From Eubacterium sp. (GTDB lineage: Bacteria > Bacillota > Clostridia > Oscillospirales > Acutalibacteraceae): DNA of 41,553 bases. Numbering within the stretch: position 1 is the first letter of the stretch; each line of letters starts with the position of its first letter. Below, piece after piece: positions 1-8,733 of this stretch. Under the pieces are notes generated by a model, which saw nothing but the letters and a program-made list of their open reading frames with translations, ran no database searches and was not told where the DNA came from. Location: the NCBI GenBank assembly GCA_017450645.1, contig JAFSTE010000008.1:1-41553 (forward strand). Reading direction: 5' to 3'. The position numbers and the translations under genes were made by a program.

Positions 1-72
1 CACAAAAATCTAAATTTTTGAGGTGCAAAGCAATTTTGAAATAGCAATTTTTCGTTAGAACAATGAACAAAG

Positions 73-100
73 AAGGGTTAAGGCTGACGCCTTAACCCTT
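73..100. terminator. Hairpin terminator after the hydrolase gene
   Basis: A perfect 12-bp stem (73-84 with 89-100) closes a 4-nt loop. It lies about 90 bp past the stop of the minus-strand hydrolase gene. The T-tract on the minus strand is short (CTTTG), so termination may be moderate. Nothing else is recognised in 1-189 except an AT-rich inverted repeat at 3-20. Confidence 0.6.
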
Positions 101-189
101 GTTTTGAAGCCGTTATAGCGGAAAAGAGCATTTCAAAATCTGTTAAATCCCTTAGTTGCCCACCCTTTACGGCGAGGTTAAAATATTTT

Positions 190-1146
190 TTACTTAAAGT
201 GCTTAGCAATAAAGTCGTCGAGCTTAGCGTAGTAGCCCTCGGTGTCATACACAACAGAGTCGGCGTGTTTAGCATCGGGAACGATAAGCTGGTCCTTTTC
301 GCTCGAGCAGAGCTCAAACAGCTCCTGACCCATACGGGTGGGTACAAAATCGTCGCTGCCGCCGTGGATAAAGAGCATAGGAACTCTTGCGTTCATAACG
401 CTGTCCCTTACATCGGTATCGTTAAGGTCGTAGCCCGCAAGGCGCTTATTAAGCTCGTTCATACCCTTAAAGATATAGGGAGCCATATTCTTAACGCCAA
501 CGCCGTTAGCAACCGAGATAAACTCGTCCCTTGCGCTCGTGAACGGGCAGTCGGCAACGATAAGCTTAACCTGCGGTGGGATTTTATCAGCCATCTGACA
601 AACGGTAGCGCCGCCCATCGAAACGCCGTGGAGAATAATCTTAATATCCTCGCCAAAGCGCTCAATAAGATAATCGAGCCACTTTAACATATCCTGACTT
701 TCATAGTAGTCAAAGCCAACCCAGCTTCCCTCGGAATCGCCCGCGGAAGTATGGTCGGTAGAAAGGAAGTTAAAGCCCTTATCGTGATAATACTTATAGA
801 AATTAGCGGAATCTCCCCTGTAGCTGCCGCGGTAGCCGTGCGCAAACACGGCAAAATTCTTGCTCTCATTTTCGGCAGGCAGGAGGTAGCCCTTAAGCGT
901 TTCGCCCCTGTCGTTAACCATATCAATATGCTCGAGAGGCTGAGCGTCAACCCACTTCATATTCTCCTCGCACATATTGCCAAGCGGTATCATATCGCCC
1001 TGGTCCATAGCTTCCTGCATACGCTTCATAGGACCTTTCGGGATAGTTTCCTTATACATTACATCAAGATATGAATGAAATGCAACCGCACCCACAGCCG
1101 CAAGACCTGTGCCTGCAGCAAGGATACCCCAAAATTTTTTAGACAT
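190..1146 (-). CDS. Membrane-anchored alpha/beta hydrolase
   Basis: Serine hydrolase of the alpha/beta fold (318 aa), similar in layout to YqkD/BAAT-type esterases; the substrate cannot be told from sequence. A hydrophobic segment at residues 6-24 probably anchors it to the membrane. The oxyanion HG pair is at 103-104. The nucleophile elbow GVSMGG gives Ser176, and the triad is completed by Asp265 (in GGSDDFVP) and His294 (in DAKHAD), so the enzyme looks intact. The ATG is preceded by GGAG at good spacing. It sits 18 bp downstream of a lipoprotein gene on the same strand and shares that gene's promoter. Either an extracytoplasmic esterase or a cytoplasmic-face enzyme is possible; orientation of the anchor is not certain. 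Confidence 0.85.
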   Translation of the reverse strand: MSKKFWGILAAGTGLAAVGAVAFHSYLDVMYKETIPKGPMKRMQEAMDQGDMIPLGNMCEENMKWVDAQPLEHIDMVNDRGETLKGYLLPAENESKNFAVFAHGYRGSYRGDSANFYKYYHDKGFNFLSTDHTSAGDSEGSWVGFDYYESQDMLKWLDYLIERFGEDIKIILHGVSMGGATVCQMADKIPPQVKLIVADCPFTSARDEFISVANGVGVKNMAPYIFKGMNELNKRLAGYDLNDTDVRDSVMNARVPMLFIHGGSDDFVPTRMGQELFELCSSEKDQLIVPDAKHADSVVYDTEGYYAKLDDFIAKHFK

Positions 1147-1164
1147 AATTTTACTCCGGATATT

Positions 1165-1689
1165 TTACTTTTTCTTTTTAGTAGTCGTTTCTTTTTCGGA
1201 CTTAGCGGTAGTAGCCTTTTCGGTAGAGGGCTGGGTTGTGGTAGGTACAGCCTTAACCTTAAGCTCCCTGAACTCAGAGTCGCCGTTGCGCGCAAGAATC
1301 TGTTTACCGTCGAAGCGGATATAGTACTCACCCTTATTGTCGAAGGTGTAGGTTGTAATATCCTCGCCCTCTTCGTTCTTATCCTCGTGCTCGGTCTTAA
1401 TTGTAGCAATAACTACAACATAGTTATTGTTTTTATACTCAGTACCCTCGTTAGCAACAAGGAAGGAACATTCCTTCATTTCCTTTTCGCTGAGTCCGAG
1501 TTCGTCCTTGCTATAGCTTTTTATAAGATTAATAGCGTCGCCGTTAGCAATCTTAGCCTCGTCGGTTTCTATCTTAGTAGAAGAATACTTAGCGGTGGAG
1601 CCATCATCCTTTTTGTCGCCGCCCTTGCAGGCTGTAAACACCGTAAACAGCACGGCAACACATACTAATAATACTAAAATTTTTTTCAT
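1165..1689 (-). CDS. Putative lipoprotein of unknown function
   Basis: Short secreted protein (174 aa) with a type II signal peptide: MKKILVLLVC, a hydrophobic core, then lipobox FTAC with Cys at residue 21. The mature part is charged and Thr/Lys-rich, with a central segment of probable beta strands and a C-terminal tail of Thr, Glu and Lys repeats ending KKKK. I recognise no family. First gene of a two-gene operon with the downstream hydrolase; a consensus promoter lies 34-62 bp upstream and GAGGT precedes the ATG. A role in presenting or assisting the hydrolase at the cell surface is inference from the operon only. Confidence 0.75.
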   Translation of the reverse strand: MKKILVLLVCVAVLFTVFTACKGGDKKDDGSTAKYSSTKIETDEAKIANGDAINLIKSYSKDELGLSEKEMKECSFLVANEGTEYKNNNYVVVIATIKTEHEDKNEEGEDITTYTFDNKGEYYIRFDGKQILARNGDSEFRELKVKAVPTTTQPSTEKATTAKSEKETTTKKKK

Positions 1690-1722
1690 ACCAGTACCTC
1701 ATATTTCTAATGATACAGGCTC

Positions 1723-1751
1723 ATTATAGTTTAAATTATTTATAAAGTCAA
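1723..1751 (-). promoter_or_regulatory. Sigma-A promoter of the lipoprotein-hydrolase operon
   Basis: On the minus strand TTGACT (1746-1751) is followed after exactly 17 bp by TATAAT (1723-1728). The -35 box lies 4 bp from the stop codon of the preceding protease gene. No terminator is visible between the two, so read-through from the protease is also possible. Confidence 0.75.
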
Positions 1752-1755
1752 TACC

Positions 1756-4700
1756 TTAATATTGATATTTATAGACATCTGAGTAATATGTGTAGTTTAT
1801 CGCACCGTTAGTGTACTGAACGAAGAAGCGAACGCCAAACCACGAAGTTTTAGTAGTAATACCGTATGCGAGCGATACCTCGCCCTGCTTACAGTCGGCA
1901 CCTGACACCTTGCGTACGCGATAACCGTCGGGGCTAAAGGTGTCCGCCTTTTCAAGAGTGAGCATATCCTCGTCCATCTGTACGCCGTACAAAAAGCCGT
2001 ATGATGTAGCCTTAAACTCGCTTTCGTTAGAGTAATTTACGATAAAATTCATACGATAATCGGAGCCTGCAACCGGCTCGAAACGACAGTTATCACAAGC
2101 GGGCATAGCCTGCTCGGCGTAGCTGAGACTGTCAAAGGTAAATACCCCTGCTGTGTCGCCGTAGTCAAAGAAGCCGTAGTCGTTAATATCGTTAAGCTTT
2201 GCATACGCCAAATCCCTGCCGTTAATATGGCTGTCGCCGTTATAGTCGCCGTAGGGCGCGCTTATGTCAAGGCGCACATTGCTTTTATCGACCTCAAAAT
2301 CAATCAGCGCAAGCGAAAGGTCGTTCTTTTTAAGCTGAATATTATGCTCGCCGCAGAGTATTCCCTGCGCAATATAGACGCCGTTTTCGTCGGTTTTTGA
2401 GGCAAGCTCGCCGTCAATATAAACGGATGCACTCGATAGCGGCGTGCCGTTTTTAGCGGTAAGAGTACCCTTTACAAAATGCCCCATCGGGTTTTTGATA
2501 TACTCGTCAAACTCGCTGTCACAATCAAGACAATAATAGCGGTAATAGCTGTCCTGACAGCAGGGGTGCTCGTCGGCTTCAAGCAGGCGCACATCCCTTG
2601 AATGAGTACAGCCGAGGGATACAAAATTAGCCGAGAATTTATCGCAGTAATCGCGCGCCGTAGAGTCCGAATAAGCGTACATTACGGGGCTTGAATAGAT
2701 GCCGTAATCGCTTGTGTGGTACGAAAACAGCGAATAATCCGCAATAACGCACGCGTTATTAAGAAGCGTGAATTTATCGAGCTTTGTGCAGGCTAAAAAC
2801 GCCTCCTCGGCGATTTCTTCACACTTGGCAAGCGTAACCTCTTTAAGCGCCGAACAGCCCCTGAAGCACTGCTTACCTACATAAAGAATATTCTCGTCGA
2901 TATTAAACGCGGTAATCGACTTACGGCTTATGTTCCAAGGGGTGTTTTTATAGTATGTTGTACCGTCGATAACGCAGTCGCTCATACGCCCCGAACCGAG
3001 CGTTAAATTAAGCGTTTTTATGCCCGTACAGCCGTACCATACGGTGTCGTTTCTCGGCACCTCAACCGAGCAAGGAAGGCTCAGCGTTTCGATACCCTCA
3101 GCGCCGTAAAAAGCATAGTCCGAAAGGGTTGTAATGTCGTCACCTATCACGACCTCTGAAATGGCTGAGATGTAGTCGTACCAAGGGATTTCCTGCGCCG
3201 AAGCGTAGCTCGTCATAGCACCGCTGCCGCTAAGGGTGAGGGTGTGTTTTTCGATATCGTAATACCACTCAATATTATCGCCGCAAACGCCCTTATTATA
3301 GGTATTAATCTCAAAGCCGTAGGTGTTCGCGTATGCGACTGCGGTAGCGCCGTCAAAGGCGGCAAAACGCACATTATTTTTAGTAAGTGTATCAGTTAAA
3401 GCGAAGCCTAGGGAGTACCTGCCGAAGGTGATATTTTTAGCCTTAGCGTCCACAAATTCGGGATAGCCTGTATAGATAAATGCGTAGTCACTTATGCCGA
3501 TATTATCGTTAATTTCGAGCGTTGTTCTGTCGTATGACGGCAGAGCTAAAACGATATTTCCGTCATTGTCGTATACCAAGTCGTTTATAGTGTTAAAGCG
3601 CGAATTAAAGACTGTATTACTTCCTTTTTCAATTACAAACGCGGCGGGAGAGAACGACTCTACAGAGTCGGGCATTTCGTAAACCTCGCGCCTTTTTGAG
3701 AGGAGAATAACGCGCTTTTTATCCTTAGAATAAAGCACATTATCCTCAACGCTGTAATTCTCATTTTCGCCGTTAAGATATATGCGGCAAAGGTTGCTGC
3801 AGCCGTTAAAGGCAAAGGCAGAAATCCCGCCCACACCGTTATTAATACTAAGGGTTTTAATGTCCTTTACATACTCGCTCCAGGGCGGCAAAGCAGTCGA
3901 AAAGTCGTACATATCGCCGCTGCCGCTAAGTGTAAGCCGTCCGGTTTCGTCAAGCGAGAAATTAAGGCTTTCGCCGCAAGCGCCGCTTAAAACGACCTCG
4001 GGCACAAAGTAGTCGCCCGTATAGCTGTCGCCGCATACGGTGCAGGTATAAAGCGCATAATTTTCATTTTCAAAAAGCTCAATAAGGTAATTATGCTTAC
4101 AGCCGAGCGCATTAAAGGTAACACCCGAAGCGTAGGCGTAATCCTCCGCAGGAGTGTTCCGGTAGCCATTAATCACAAAGTTTTCTATACCGTCAAACGC
4201 ACCCGTTTTAACCGATTTACAGTTAATATCGAAGGTGAAATCAGTCAGCTTTTTGCAGTTATAAAACGCAAAGCTGCCCACGCTGTCAATACCGCTCGGC
4301 AGCGTAAAATCAGCGTTTTGCATATTATAAAATGTATAGTCGCCGATTGCGGTAACGCCGCTGCTTACGCTCGCGGTTTTTATTTTATCGGCGAATATTT
4401 CCCAGGGAACACTGTCCTTGGTAAAGTTAGTTTCGGCGGTGATTTCGAGCGTTCCCTCGGGTATTTTGCAGGAGTATTCCCCTGCTCTTTCATACTTAAT
4501 ATCCGATATATCAACGAGTCCCCAGCCGAAGTAAATATCCTTACCCTCGTCGCCCAAATCCTTAGAAAACGAGCTTAAAACGGTGCAGACATCGTCCTTA
4601 GTCATATCCTTATTTACGGTCTTAATATCCGCACAAAGCGCCGCAACATAAGGCGAGGAGAACGATGTTCCGCTGCCTCTTGTAAAATGAGAAGCGCTGC

Positions 4701-5742
4701 CCTTATAAACGCTTGTCGACACAACGCGCCTTCCGGGTGCGGTGAAGTCAATGCAGCTGCCGTAGTTTGAAAAATCCGAAAAGGTCTGCATATCCTCCTC
4801 AACGCTCGAAACGGTAATCGCGCCCTCGGTAGCGGCGGGATAGCTATAGCGCACTTCAATAGAATTGTTACCCGCGCTCGCGCACACGCAGACATTATTA
4901 TCTACGGCGTTTTTAAGCGCCGCTTTAAACGAGGATGCGGAGCCCGAACATATAATAGAAATATTAATTACGCTCGCTCCCCTGTCAACCGCGTCGTTAA
5001 TGGACGAAATAATCGCCGAAGCGAAAACATCACTCTCGCCGAACGCGACCACCTTATACGGCAAGAGCTTAACCGTATCGGGCGTGTTATCCGCAACAAT
5101 GCCCGAAACAAAGGTAGCGTGGTTATAGTATTTACCCGCAAGGGCGGTGTCGTAATAAGCGTTACTCATACCGTCGGGGCTGTAGTCGTAGCCGGTGTTA
5201 TAAAACCTGCCCGCAAGCTCCGCGTGGTCGTACATAACGCCGGTGTCGATTATCGCAACTATAACATCGTCGCTGTCCATAGCGTACTTATTTAAAAAGC
5301 TTGTCGAGCCTACCGCTTCGCTGCCCTCGGGGTAAAACGTACCCTTTTGAGATTCTAAGCTGCCGAGAGATTCGGTATCGACTTTAAGCCCGTCGGCTTT
5401 AATTCTTTTATAGGCGCGCCTTGCGTCAGAGCTGTTTTTGTACTGCAAAACTGCAAAGCCCGTCTGTTTATCAACAACACATTTATAAGCGTTATAAGAA
5501 TTGCCGCTGTATTCGGGTAAAAGCAGCCTTGCAAAAGCGAATTTATCACCGTTTTTGTACGCCTTAAGCGCTTCGTTTGTGTTATACTCTTGATAGATTT
5601 CGGTGAGCTCGGCTCTGTAAGCGTTCCGGTCAAAATCGGCGCGCTGAGACAAGACCCTGCCCATAAGCGTAGCAGAGCCTGCTGTAATAATCGCAAGAAT
5701 AATTACAAGCGCCGTTTTAAATTTTTTTGAACACTTTTTCAT
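1756..5742 (-). CDS. Secreted subtilisin-like protease with BspA-type leucine-rich repeats and an internal dockerin-like segment
   Basis: Large exported S8-family serine protease (1328 aa). Residues 10-28 form a signal or anchor helix. The catalytic set is complete: Asp166 (IIDTG), His208 (NHATFVSG), oxyanion Asn292 (AGNNS) and Ser360 (GTSFSSP). Three blocks of LRR_5/BspA-like repeats follow (about 455-530, 630-760, 860-1000), each near a 'LSGSG' beta segment. Then comes a CxxC-bearing stretch, a carboxypeptidase-regulatory-like beta domain (about 1105-1164) and a dockerin-like motif at 1165-1216. Its first calcium loop matches DxNxDxxxNxxD; the second is degenerate. About 112 further residues form an unknown C-terminal domain. 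Likely role: a cell-surface or cellulosome-type protease acting on host or dietary protein. GGTGAAG precedes the ATG. It is transcribed away from the neighbouring symporter. Confidence 0.85.
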   Translation of the reverse strand: MKKCSKKFKTALVIILAIITAGSATLMGRVLSQRADFDRNAYRAELTEIYQEYNTNEALKAYKNGDKFAFARLLLPEYSGNSYNAYKCVVDKQTGFAVLQYKNSSDARRAYKRIKADGLKVDTESLGSLESQKGTFYPEGSEAVGSTSFLNKYAMDSDDVIVAIIDTGVMYDHAELAGRFYNTGYDYSPDGMSNAYYDTALAGKYYNHATFVSGIVADNTPDTVKLLPYKVVAFGESDVFASAIISSINDAVDRGASVINISIICSGSASSFKAALKNAVDNNVCVCASAGNNSIEVRYSYPAATEGAITVSSVEEDMQTFSDFSNYGSCIDFTAPGRRVVSTSVYKGSASHFTRGSGTSFSSPYVAALCADIKTVNKDMTKDDVCTVLSSFSKDLGDEGKDIYFGWGLVDISDIKYERAGEYSCKIPEGTLEITAETNFTKDSVPWEIFADKIKTASVSSGVTAIGDYTFYNMQNADFTLPSGIDSVGSFAFYNCKKLTDFTFDINCKSVKTGAFDGIENFVINGYRNTPAEDYAYASGVTFNALGCKHNYLIELFENENYALYTCTVCGDSYTGDYFVPEVVLSGACGESLNFSLDETGRLTLSGSGDMYDFSTALPPWSEYVKDIKTLSINNGVGGISAFAFNGCSNLCRIYLNGENENYSVEDNVLYSKDKKRVILLSKRREVYEMPDSVESFSPAAFVIEKGSNTVFNSRFNTINDLVYDNDGNIVLALPSYDRTTLEINDNIGISDYAFIYTGYPEFVDAKAKNITFGRYSLGFALTDTLTKNNVRFAAFDGATAVAYANTYGFEINTYNKGVCGDNIEWYYDIEKHTLTLSGSGAMTSYASAQEIPWYDYISAISEVVIGDDITTLSDYAFYGAEGIETLSLPCSVEVPRNDTVWYGCTGIKTLNLTLGSGRMSDCVIDGTTYYKNTPWNISRKSITAFNIDENILYVGKQCFRGCSALKEVTLAKCEEIAEEAFLACTKLDKFTLLNNACVIADYSLFSYHTSDYGIYSSPVMYAYSDSTARDYCDKFSANFVSLGCTHSRDVRLLEADEHPCCQDSYYRYYCLDCDSEFDEYIKNPMGHFVKGTLTAKNGTPLSSASVYIDGELASKTDENGVYIAQGILCGEHNIQLKKNDLSLALIDFEVDKSNVRLDISAPYGDYNGDSHINGRDLAYAKLNDINDYGFFDYGDTAGVFTFDSLSYAEQAMPACDNCRFEPVAGSDYRMNFIVNYSNESEFKATSYGFLYGVQMDEDMLTLEKADTFSPDGYRVRKVSGADCKQGEVSLAYGITTKTSWFGVRFFVQYTNGAINYTYYSDVYKYQY

Positions 5743-5769
5743 AGCTTCACCATATAATAATACAGTCTA

Positions 5770-5775
5770 ATTATA
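5770..5775 (-). promoter_or_regulatory. Possible -10 box of the protease gene
   Basis: TATAAT on the minus strand, 27 bp upstream of the protease ATG. The -35 region 17 bp further up (TAGCAT) is poor, so this promoter may be weak or need an activator. Confidence 0.4.
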
Positions 5776-5785
5776 ACATAAAATA

Positions 5786-5814
5786 TTGACTTATGCTATA
5801 TTATTATGTTAAAT
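5786..5814 (+). promoter_or_regulatory. Promoter of the first GPH symporter
   Basis: TTGACT (5786-5791), 17 bp, then TTAAAT (5809-5814), about 30 bp upstream of the symporter ATG and divergent from the protease promoter. Confidence 0.55.
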
Positions 5815-5843
5815 TATTATTATAAATTGTTTTGGAGTAGAAT

Positions 5844-7325
5844 ATGGAAACTAAAAATTATGTACCTAAAAAGGAATGGATGGCGTACTGCGTAGGCGCT
5901 CTCGGTCAGGGTATGGTGTACGGTATTATGAGCTCGTACATATCCGACTTTTACCTGAATGTGCTTAAGGTTACGCCGATTTTTGTACTCTTATTAATGC
6001 TTCTCGCGAGGGTTTGGGACGCGATTAACGACCCGATTATGGGCTTTATCGTAGACCGTGCAAACCCGAAACGCGGTAAGATGAAGGCGTATCTGCTGTA
6101 CACGCCGATACCCGTTGCAGTGCTTACGATGCTGTTGTTCTGGGCGCCCAATCTCTCGGACAGCCAGCGTATGATTTACGCGGCGGTTACATATGTTGCG
6201 TGGGGTATGATTTACACCTCGTCGGATGTTCCGTTCTGGAGTCTGCCAAACGCATTAACGCCTAACGCGGACGAGCGCGGCTCGATTATCTCAAAGGCGA
6301 GGACGCTAAACGGCGTAGGCTCGGCAATACCGATGGCTATGTTTATGGCGCTGGGCTTCATTCTTCCGAAATTTAACCTTTCGGGCACACAGCTTGAACA
6401 GACAAAATACACCGTAATGGCGCTCACCGCTTCGATTATAGGTAACCTGCTTTTCATAAGGGTTTACTTTAAAACCAAGGAGCGCGTGAATATCCCCATT
6501 CCGCCTAAAAAGGACAAGAGCCAGCCTAATTCGCTAAAGCTTATCTTTACCTGCAAACCGCTTATGATGACAGCGCTTATGGGTATTATCTCGGGCGCAA
6601 GGTATATGTTCCAGGCGGGTGCGGTTCATGTTGCGAGATACTCGTTTTATATCGGCGACACCGAGAAGCTCAAAAACCTGAGCGGTCAGGAGCTCGAGGC
6701 GGCGCTACAGTCGAACATCTCCACCGTTTCAACCGTACTTGCTGCGGCAAGCGCGATAGGTATGTTCGGCGCTATGATTGCCGTAACTCCGCTAATCAAA
6801 AGGTTTTCGTACAAGCAGCTTGTTATCGGCTCGTCGCTGCTCGGCTCCGCTTCGAGTATAGCGATGTGGTTTATAGGATACGAAAACTTCTGGGCGTGCG
6901 TTCCGTGTCTGCTTATCTCCACTATCCCCTGCGGCGTTATCAATGTGTGCGCGTTCGCGATGGTCGGCGACTGCCTTGACTATATGGAGCTTAAAACGGG
7001 CGTAAGGCTTACGGGTATGGGCAACGCAATACAGAGCTTTGTTACTAAGTTCGGTAACGCGATTGCAACCTCGGGCATTATATTAATGTATATTGTAGTT
7101 GGTCTTGATGTGTCGCAGATGAGCGCAAATGTCACCACTAACCCCGCAAGCCTTGACCCGTCAATCCGTACGGGCATATTCTCAATCGTTTCTATTATCC
7201 CGGCGATTTCGCTGCTGCTTTGTATAATTCCTATGTTCTTCTACCACCTCACCGGCGAGTACAAGGAGCAGATGGAAAAAGACCTCGCAAAGCAAAGAGC
7301 GGAAAAAGGCATAGTAATCGAATAA
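5844..7325 (+). CDS. GPH-family sugar:cation symporter (MelB-like)
   Basis: Twelve-helix major-facilitator-type transporter (493 aa) of the glycoside-pentoside-hexuronide:cation symporter family (MFS_2). The diagnostic segment after helix 2 reads RVWDAINDPIMGFIVDR, containing the acidic DAxxDPxxG motif seen in MelB-type carriers, followed by the KxG/KxR loop. Residues 225-300 include a longer central loop with an extra about 30 residues (…SGQELEAALQSNIST…). Probable substrate is a glycoside or oligosaccharide with Na+ or H+; specificity is not readable. GGAG lies 6 bp before the ATG. Single-gene unit with its own promoter and a strong terminator; a paralogue lies at 36.0-37.4 kb, and a GH38 mannosidase in the window could use imported sugars. 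Confidence 0.88.
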   Translation: METKNYVPKKEWMAYCVGALGQGMVYGIMSSYISDFYLNVLKVTPIFVLLLMLLARVWDAINDPIMGFIVDRANPKRGKMKAYLLYTPIPVAVLTMLLFWAPNLSDSQRMIYAAVTYVAWGMIYTSSDVPFWSLPNALTPNADERGSIISKARTLNGVGSAIPMAMFMALGFILPKFNLSGTQLEQTKYTVMALTASIIGNLLFIRVYFKTKERVNIPIPPKKDKSQPNSLKLIFTCKPLMMTALMGIISGARYMFQAGAVHVARYSFYIGDTEKLKNLSGQELEAALQSNISTVSTVLAAASAIGMFGAMIAVTPLIKRFSYKQLVIGSSLLGSASSIAMWFIGYENFWACVPCLLISTIPCGVINVCAFAMVGDCLDYMELKTGVRLTGMGNAIQSFVTKFGNAIATSGIILMYIVVGLDVSQMSANVTTNPASLDPSIRTGIFSIVSIIPAISLLLCIIPMFFYHLTGEYKEQMEKDLAKQRAEKGIVIE

Positions 7326-7330
7326 ATTTT

Positions 7331-7364
7331 ACGGCTACCTGAATTTTAGGTAGCCGTTTTGTTT
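7331..7364 (+). terminator. Rho-independent terminator of the symporter gene
   Basis: Ten-bp stem ACGGCTACCT / AGGTAGCCGT (7331-7340, 7348-7357) with a 7-nt loop, followed by a T-rich run, 6 bp after the stop codon. Confidence 0.85.
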
Positions 7365-7390
7365 GCAAATAATTATTAATATGATATAAT
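7362..7390 (+). promoter_or_regulatory. Promoter of the SPFH-domain gene
   Basis: TTTGCA (7362-7367), 17 bp, TATAAT (7385-7390). A second TATAAT lies at 7396-7401. The -35 box overlaps the T-tract of the preceding terminator. AAGGAGG follows at 7407-7413. Confidence 0.55.
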
Positions 7391-7418
7391 ATCGGTATAA
7401 TCTGTTAAGGAGGGTGCT

Positions 7419-8501
7419 ATGGGTATTTTTAAGGCGGCTACGGGCGCTGTCGGCGGCGTTTTGACTGACCAGTGGCTCGAGATGTATATCTGCGAAAGTA
7501 TGCCCGCAGATGTGCTCGCACAACAAGGTACAAAGCGCGTAAACGAAAACTCGTCTAACACTAAGGGCGAGGATAATATTATAAGCGACGGCTCGCTGAT
7601 TGTTGTTAACAACGGACAGTGCGCCATAGTGCTCGAGCAGGGCAAGTGCATAGGCGTGTACGACAAGCCGGGTGAAAATGTATTCAGCAGTAAAAAAACG
7701 GGAAGCATTTTCTCGGGCGGCGGACTTAAGGGTATCGGCAGGCAAACTATTGAGCGTATCGGCTTTGGCGGCGATATCGCGGTACACCAGTATGTAATTT
7801 ACATAGATACTAAGGAAAAGTTAGACAATCCGTTTTCGCTGTCCGTACCGCTTGAAATCGTTAACAATGCGACGGGGCTTAAATATTACAGCACGGTGAA
7901 TATGAGCGGTGTGTTCTCGTACCGCATCACCGACCCCGCAGTTTTTTACAAGCGGATTTGCGGCAACGCAATCGGTACGGTAACGCGCGATAAAATTCAG
8001 CCGCAATTAACGGCGGAGCTGCGAAGCGCTGCGGTTACGGCGCTCGACAGCCTTTGCGGCGGCGGTGTTGAACCGACTGCCCTGCCCAAAAATGCAGAAA
8101 ATATTTGTTCCGCGCTCACCGACGCAATGACGGAAAAATGGGTAAGCCTTCGCGGATTTTCGGTAGTGTCCGTTGCGCTCGACGGCATATCGCTCGCTCA
8201 GGCGGATAAAACGGTTATCCAGCAAGCAGAACGCGCAAAAATGCTCACTCAGCCCGATATGGCGGCAGCCACACTTGTTGCGGCGCAGTCTGACGCTATG
8301 AACGCGGCGGCGCAAAACACAAGCGGCGCGGGCGGTGCATTCTTTGCGGCAGGGGCGTTTAACACCTTCTCGCAAAACGAGCAGCAAGCGACAAATATTT
8401 TTATGCAACAAAATGACTCAAAACCGGCGCTGTGGCGCTGCGAGTGCGGCAATATGAACACCGGCAACTACTGCGAAAATTGCGGTAAGAAGAGGATATA
8501 A
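7419..8501 (+). CDS. SPFH-domain protein with C-terminal zinc ribbon (YdjI-like)
   Basis: The N-terminal two thirds (about residues 20-260) match the SPFH 'virion core protein' type found in Bacillus YdjI: start MGIFKAATGAVGG, then 'SDGSLIVVNNGQCAIVLEQG' and a central 'YSTVNMSGVFSYRITDP' strand region. A low-complexity Ala/Gln linker (about 265-325) leads to a C-x-C-x8-C-x2-C zinc ribbon (Cys341, 343, 352, 355). No signal peptide or membrane helix. YdjI-type proteins act at the membrane with phage-shock/envelope-stress partners in Bacillus; here it stands alone between its own promoter and terminator, so a membrane-stress scaffold role is inferred from the family. AAGGAGG is 6 bp from the ATG. 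Confidence 0.85.
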   Translation: MGIFKAATGAVGGVLTDQWLEMYICESMPADVLAQQGTKRVNENSSNTKGEDNIISDGSLIVVNNGQCAIVLEQGKCIGVYDKPGENVFSSKKTGSIFSGGGLKGIGRQTIERIGFGGDIAVHQYVIYIDTKEKLDNPFSLSVPLEIVNNATGLKYYSTVNMSGVFSYRITDPAVFYKRICGNAIGTVTRDKIQPQLTAELRSAAVTALDSLCGGGVEPTALPKNAENICSALTDAMTEKWVSLRGFSVVSVALDGISLAQADKTVIQQAERAKMLTQPDMAAATLVAAQSDAMNAAAQNTSGAGGAFFAAGAFNTFSQNEQQATNIFMQQNDSKPALWRCECGNMNTGNYCENCGKKRI

Positions 8502-8505
8502 AATT

Positions 8506-8542
8506 AAAGGCTGTCTTACGATACGGTATGACAGCCTTTTGT
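8506..8542 (+). terminator. Terminator of the SPFH-domain gene
   Basis: Stem AAAGGCTGTC (8506-8515) pairs with GACAGCCTTT (8530-8539), followed by T residues; it starts 4 bp past the stop codon. Confidence 0.8.
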
Positions 8543-8602
8543 TGTGGGGGGCTTTGATTATCGCGCTATGGCTTTGCCATTGCTTGCACTCTTGCGGTAT
8601 CC

Positions 8603-8653
8603 GTCGTCCGTAGGTCCGAGCCCTACCCCCGACAAAACAAAAACCACCCTAAT
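8603..8653 (+). repeat. tRNA-terminator palindrome, copy A (left half)
   Basis: Contains a tRNA-like T-arm GTAGGTCCGAGCCCTAC (8610-8626), an acceptor-like CCCCGAC, and the left arm of a long palindrome (AAAACAAAAACCACCC). Nearly identical to copy C at 10003-10078. The right half is displaced to 9766-9797 by an insertion. Confidence 0.75.
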
Positions 8654-8673
8654 GGGCGTAATTCATAAAGAAG

Positions 8674-8701
8674 GCGGCTGAGTTCAAAAAAACTCAGCCG
8701 C
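8674..8701 (-). terminator. Terminator of the metallophosphoesterase gene
   Basis: Eleven-bp stem GCGGCTGAGTT / AACTCAGCCGC with a 6-nt loop, 33 bp after the stop codon; the minus strand continues CTTCTTT. Confidence 0.8.
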
Positions 8702-8733
8702 TCTATTGTTTATTAAACTCAACAAATCAGAAT

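Noticed and set aside
1075-1668. 197-codon plus-strand frame
   Set aside because: Antisense of the lipoprotein gene, which has lipobox, promoter and ribosome site.
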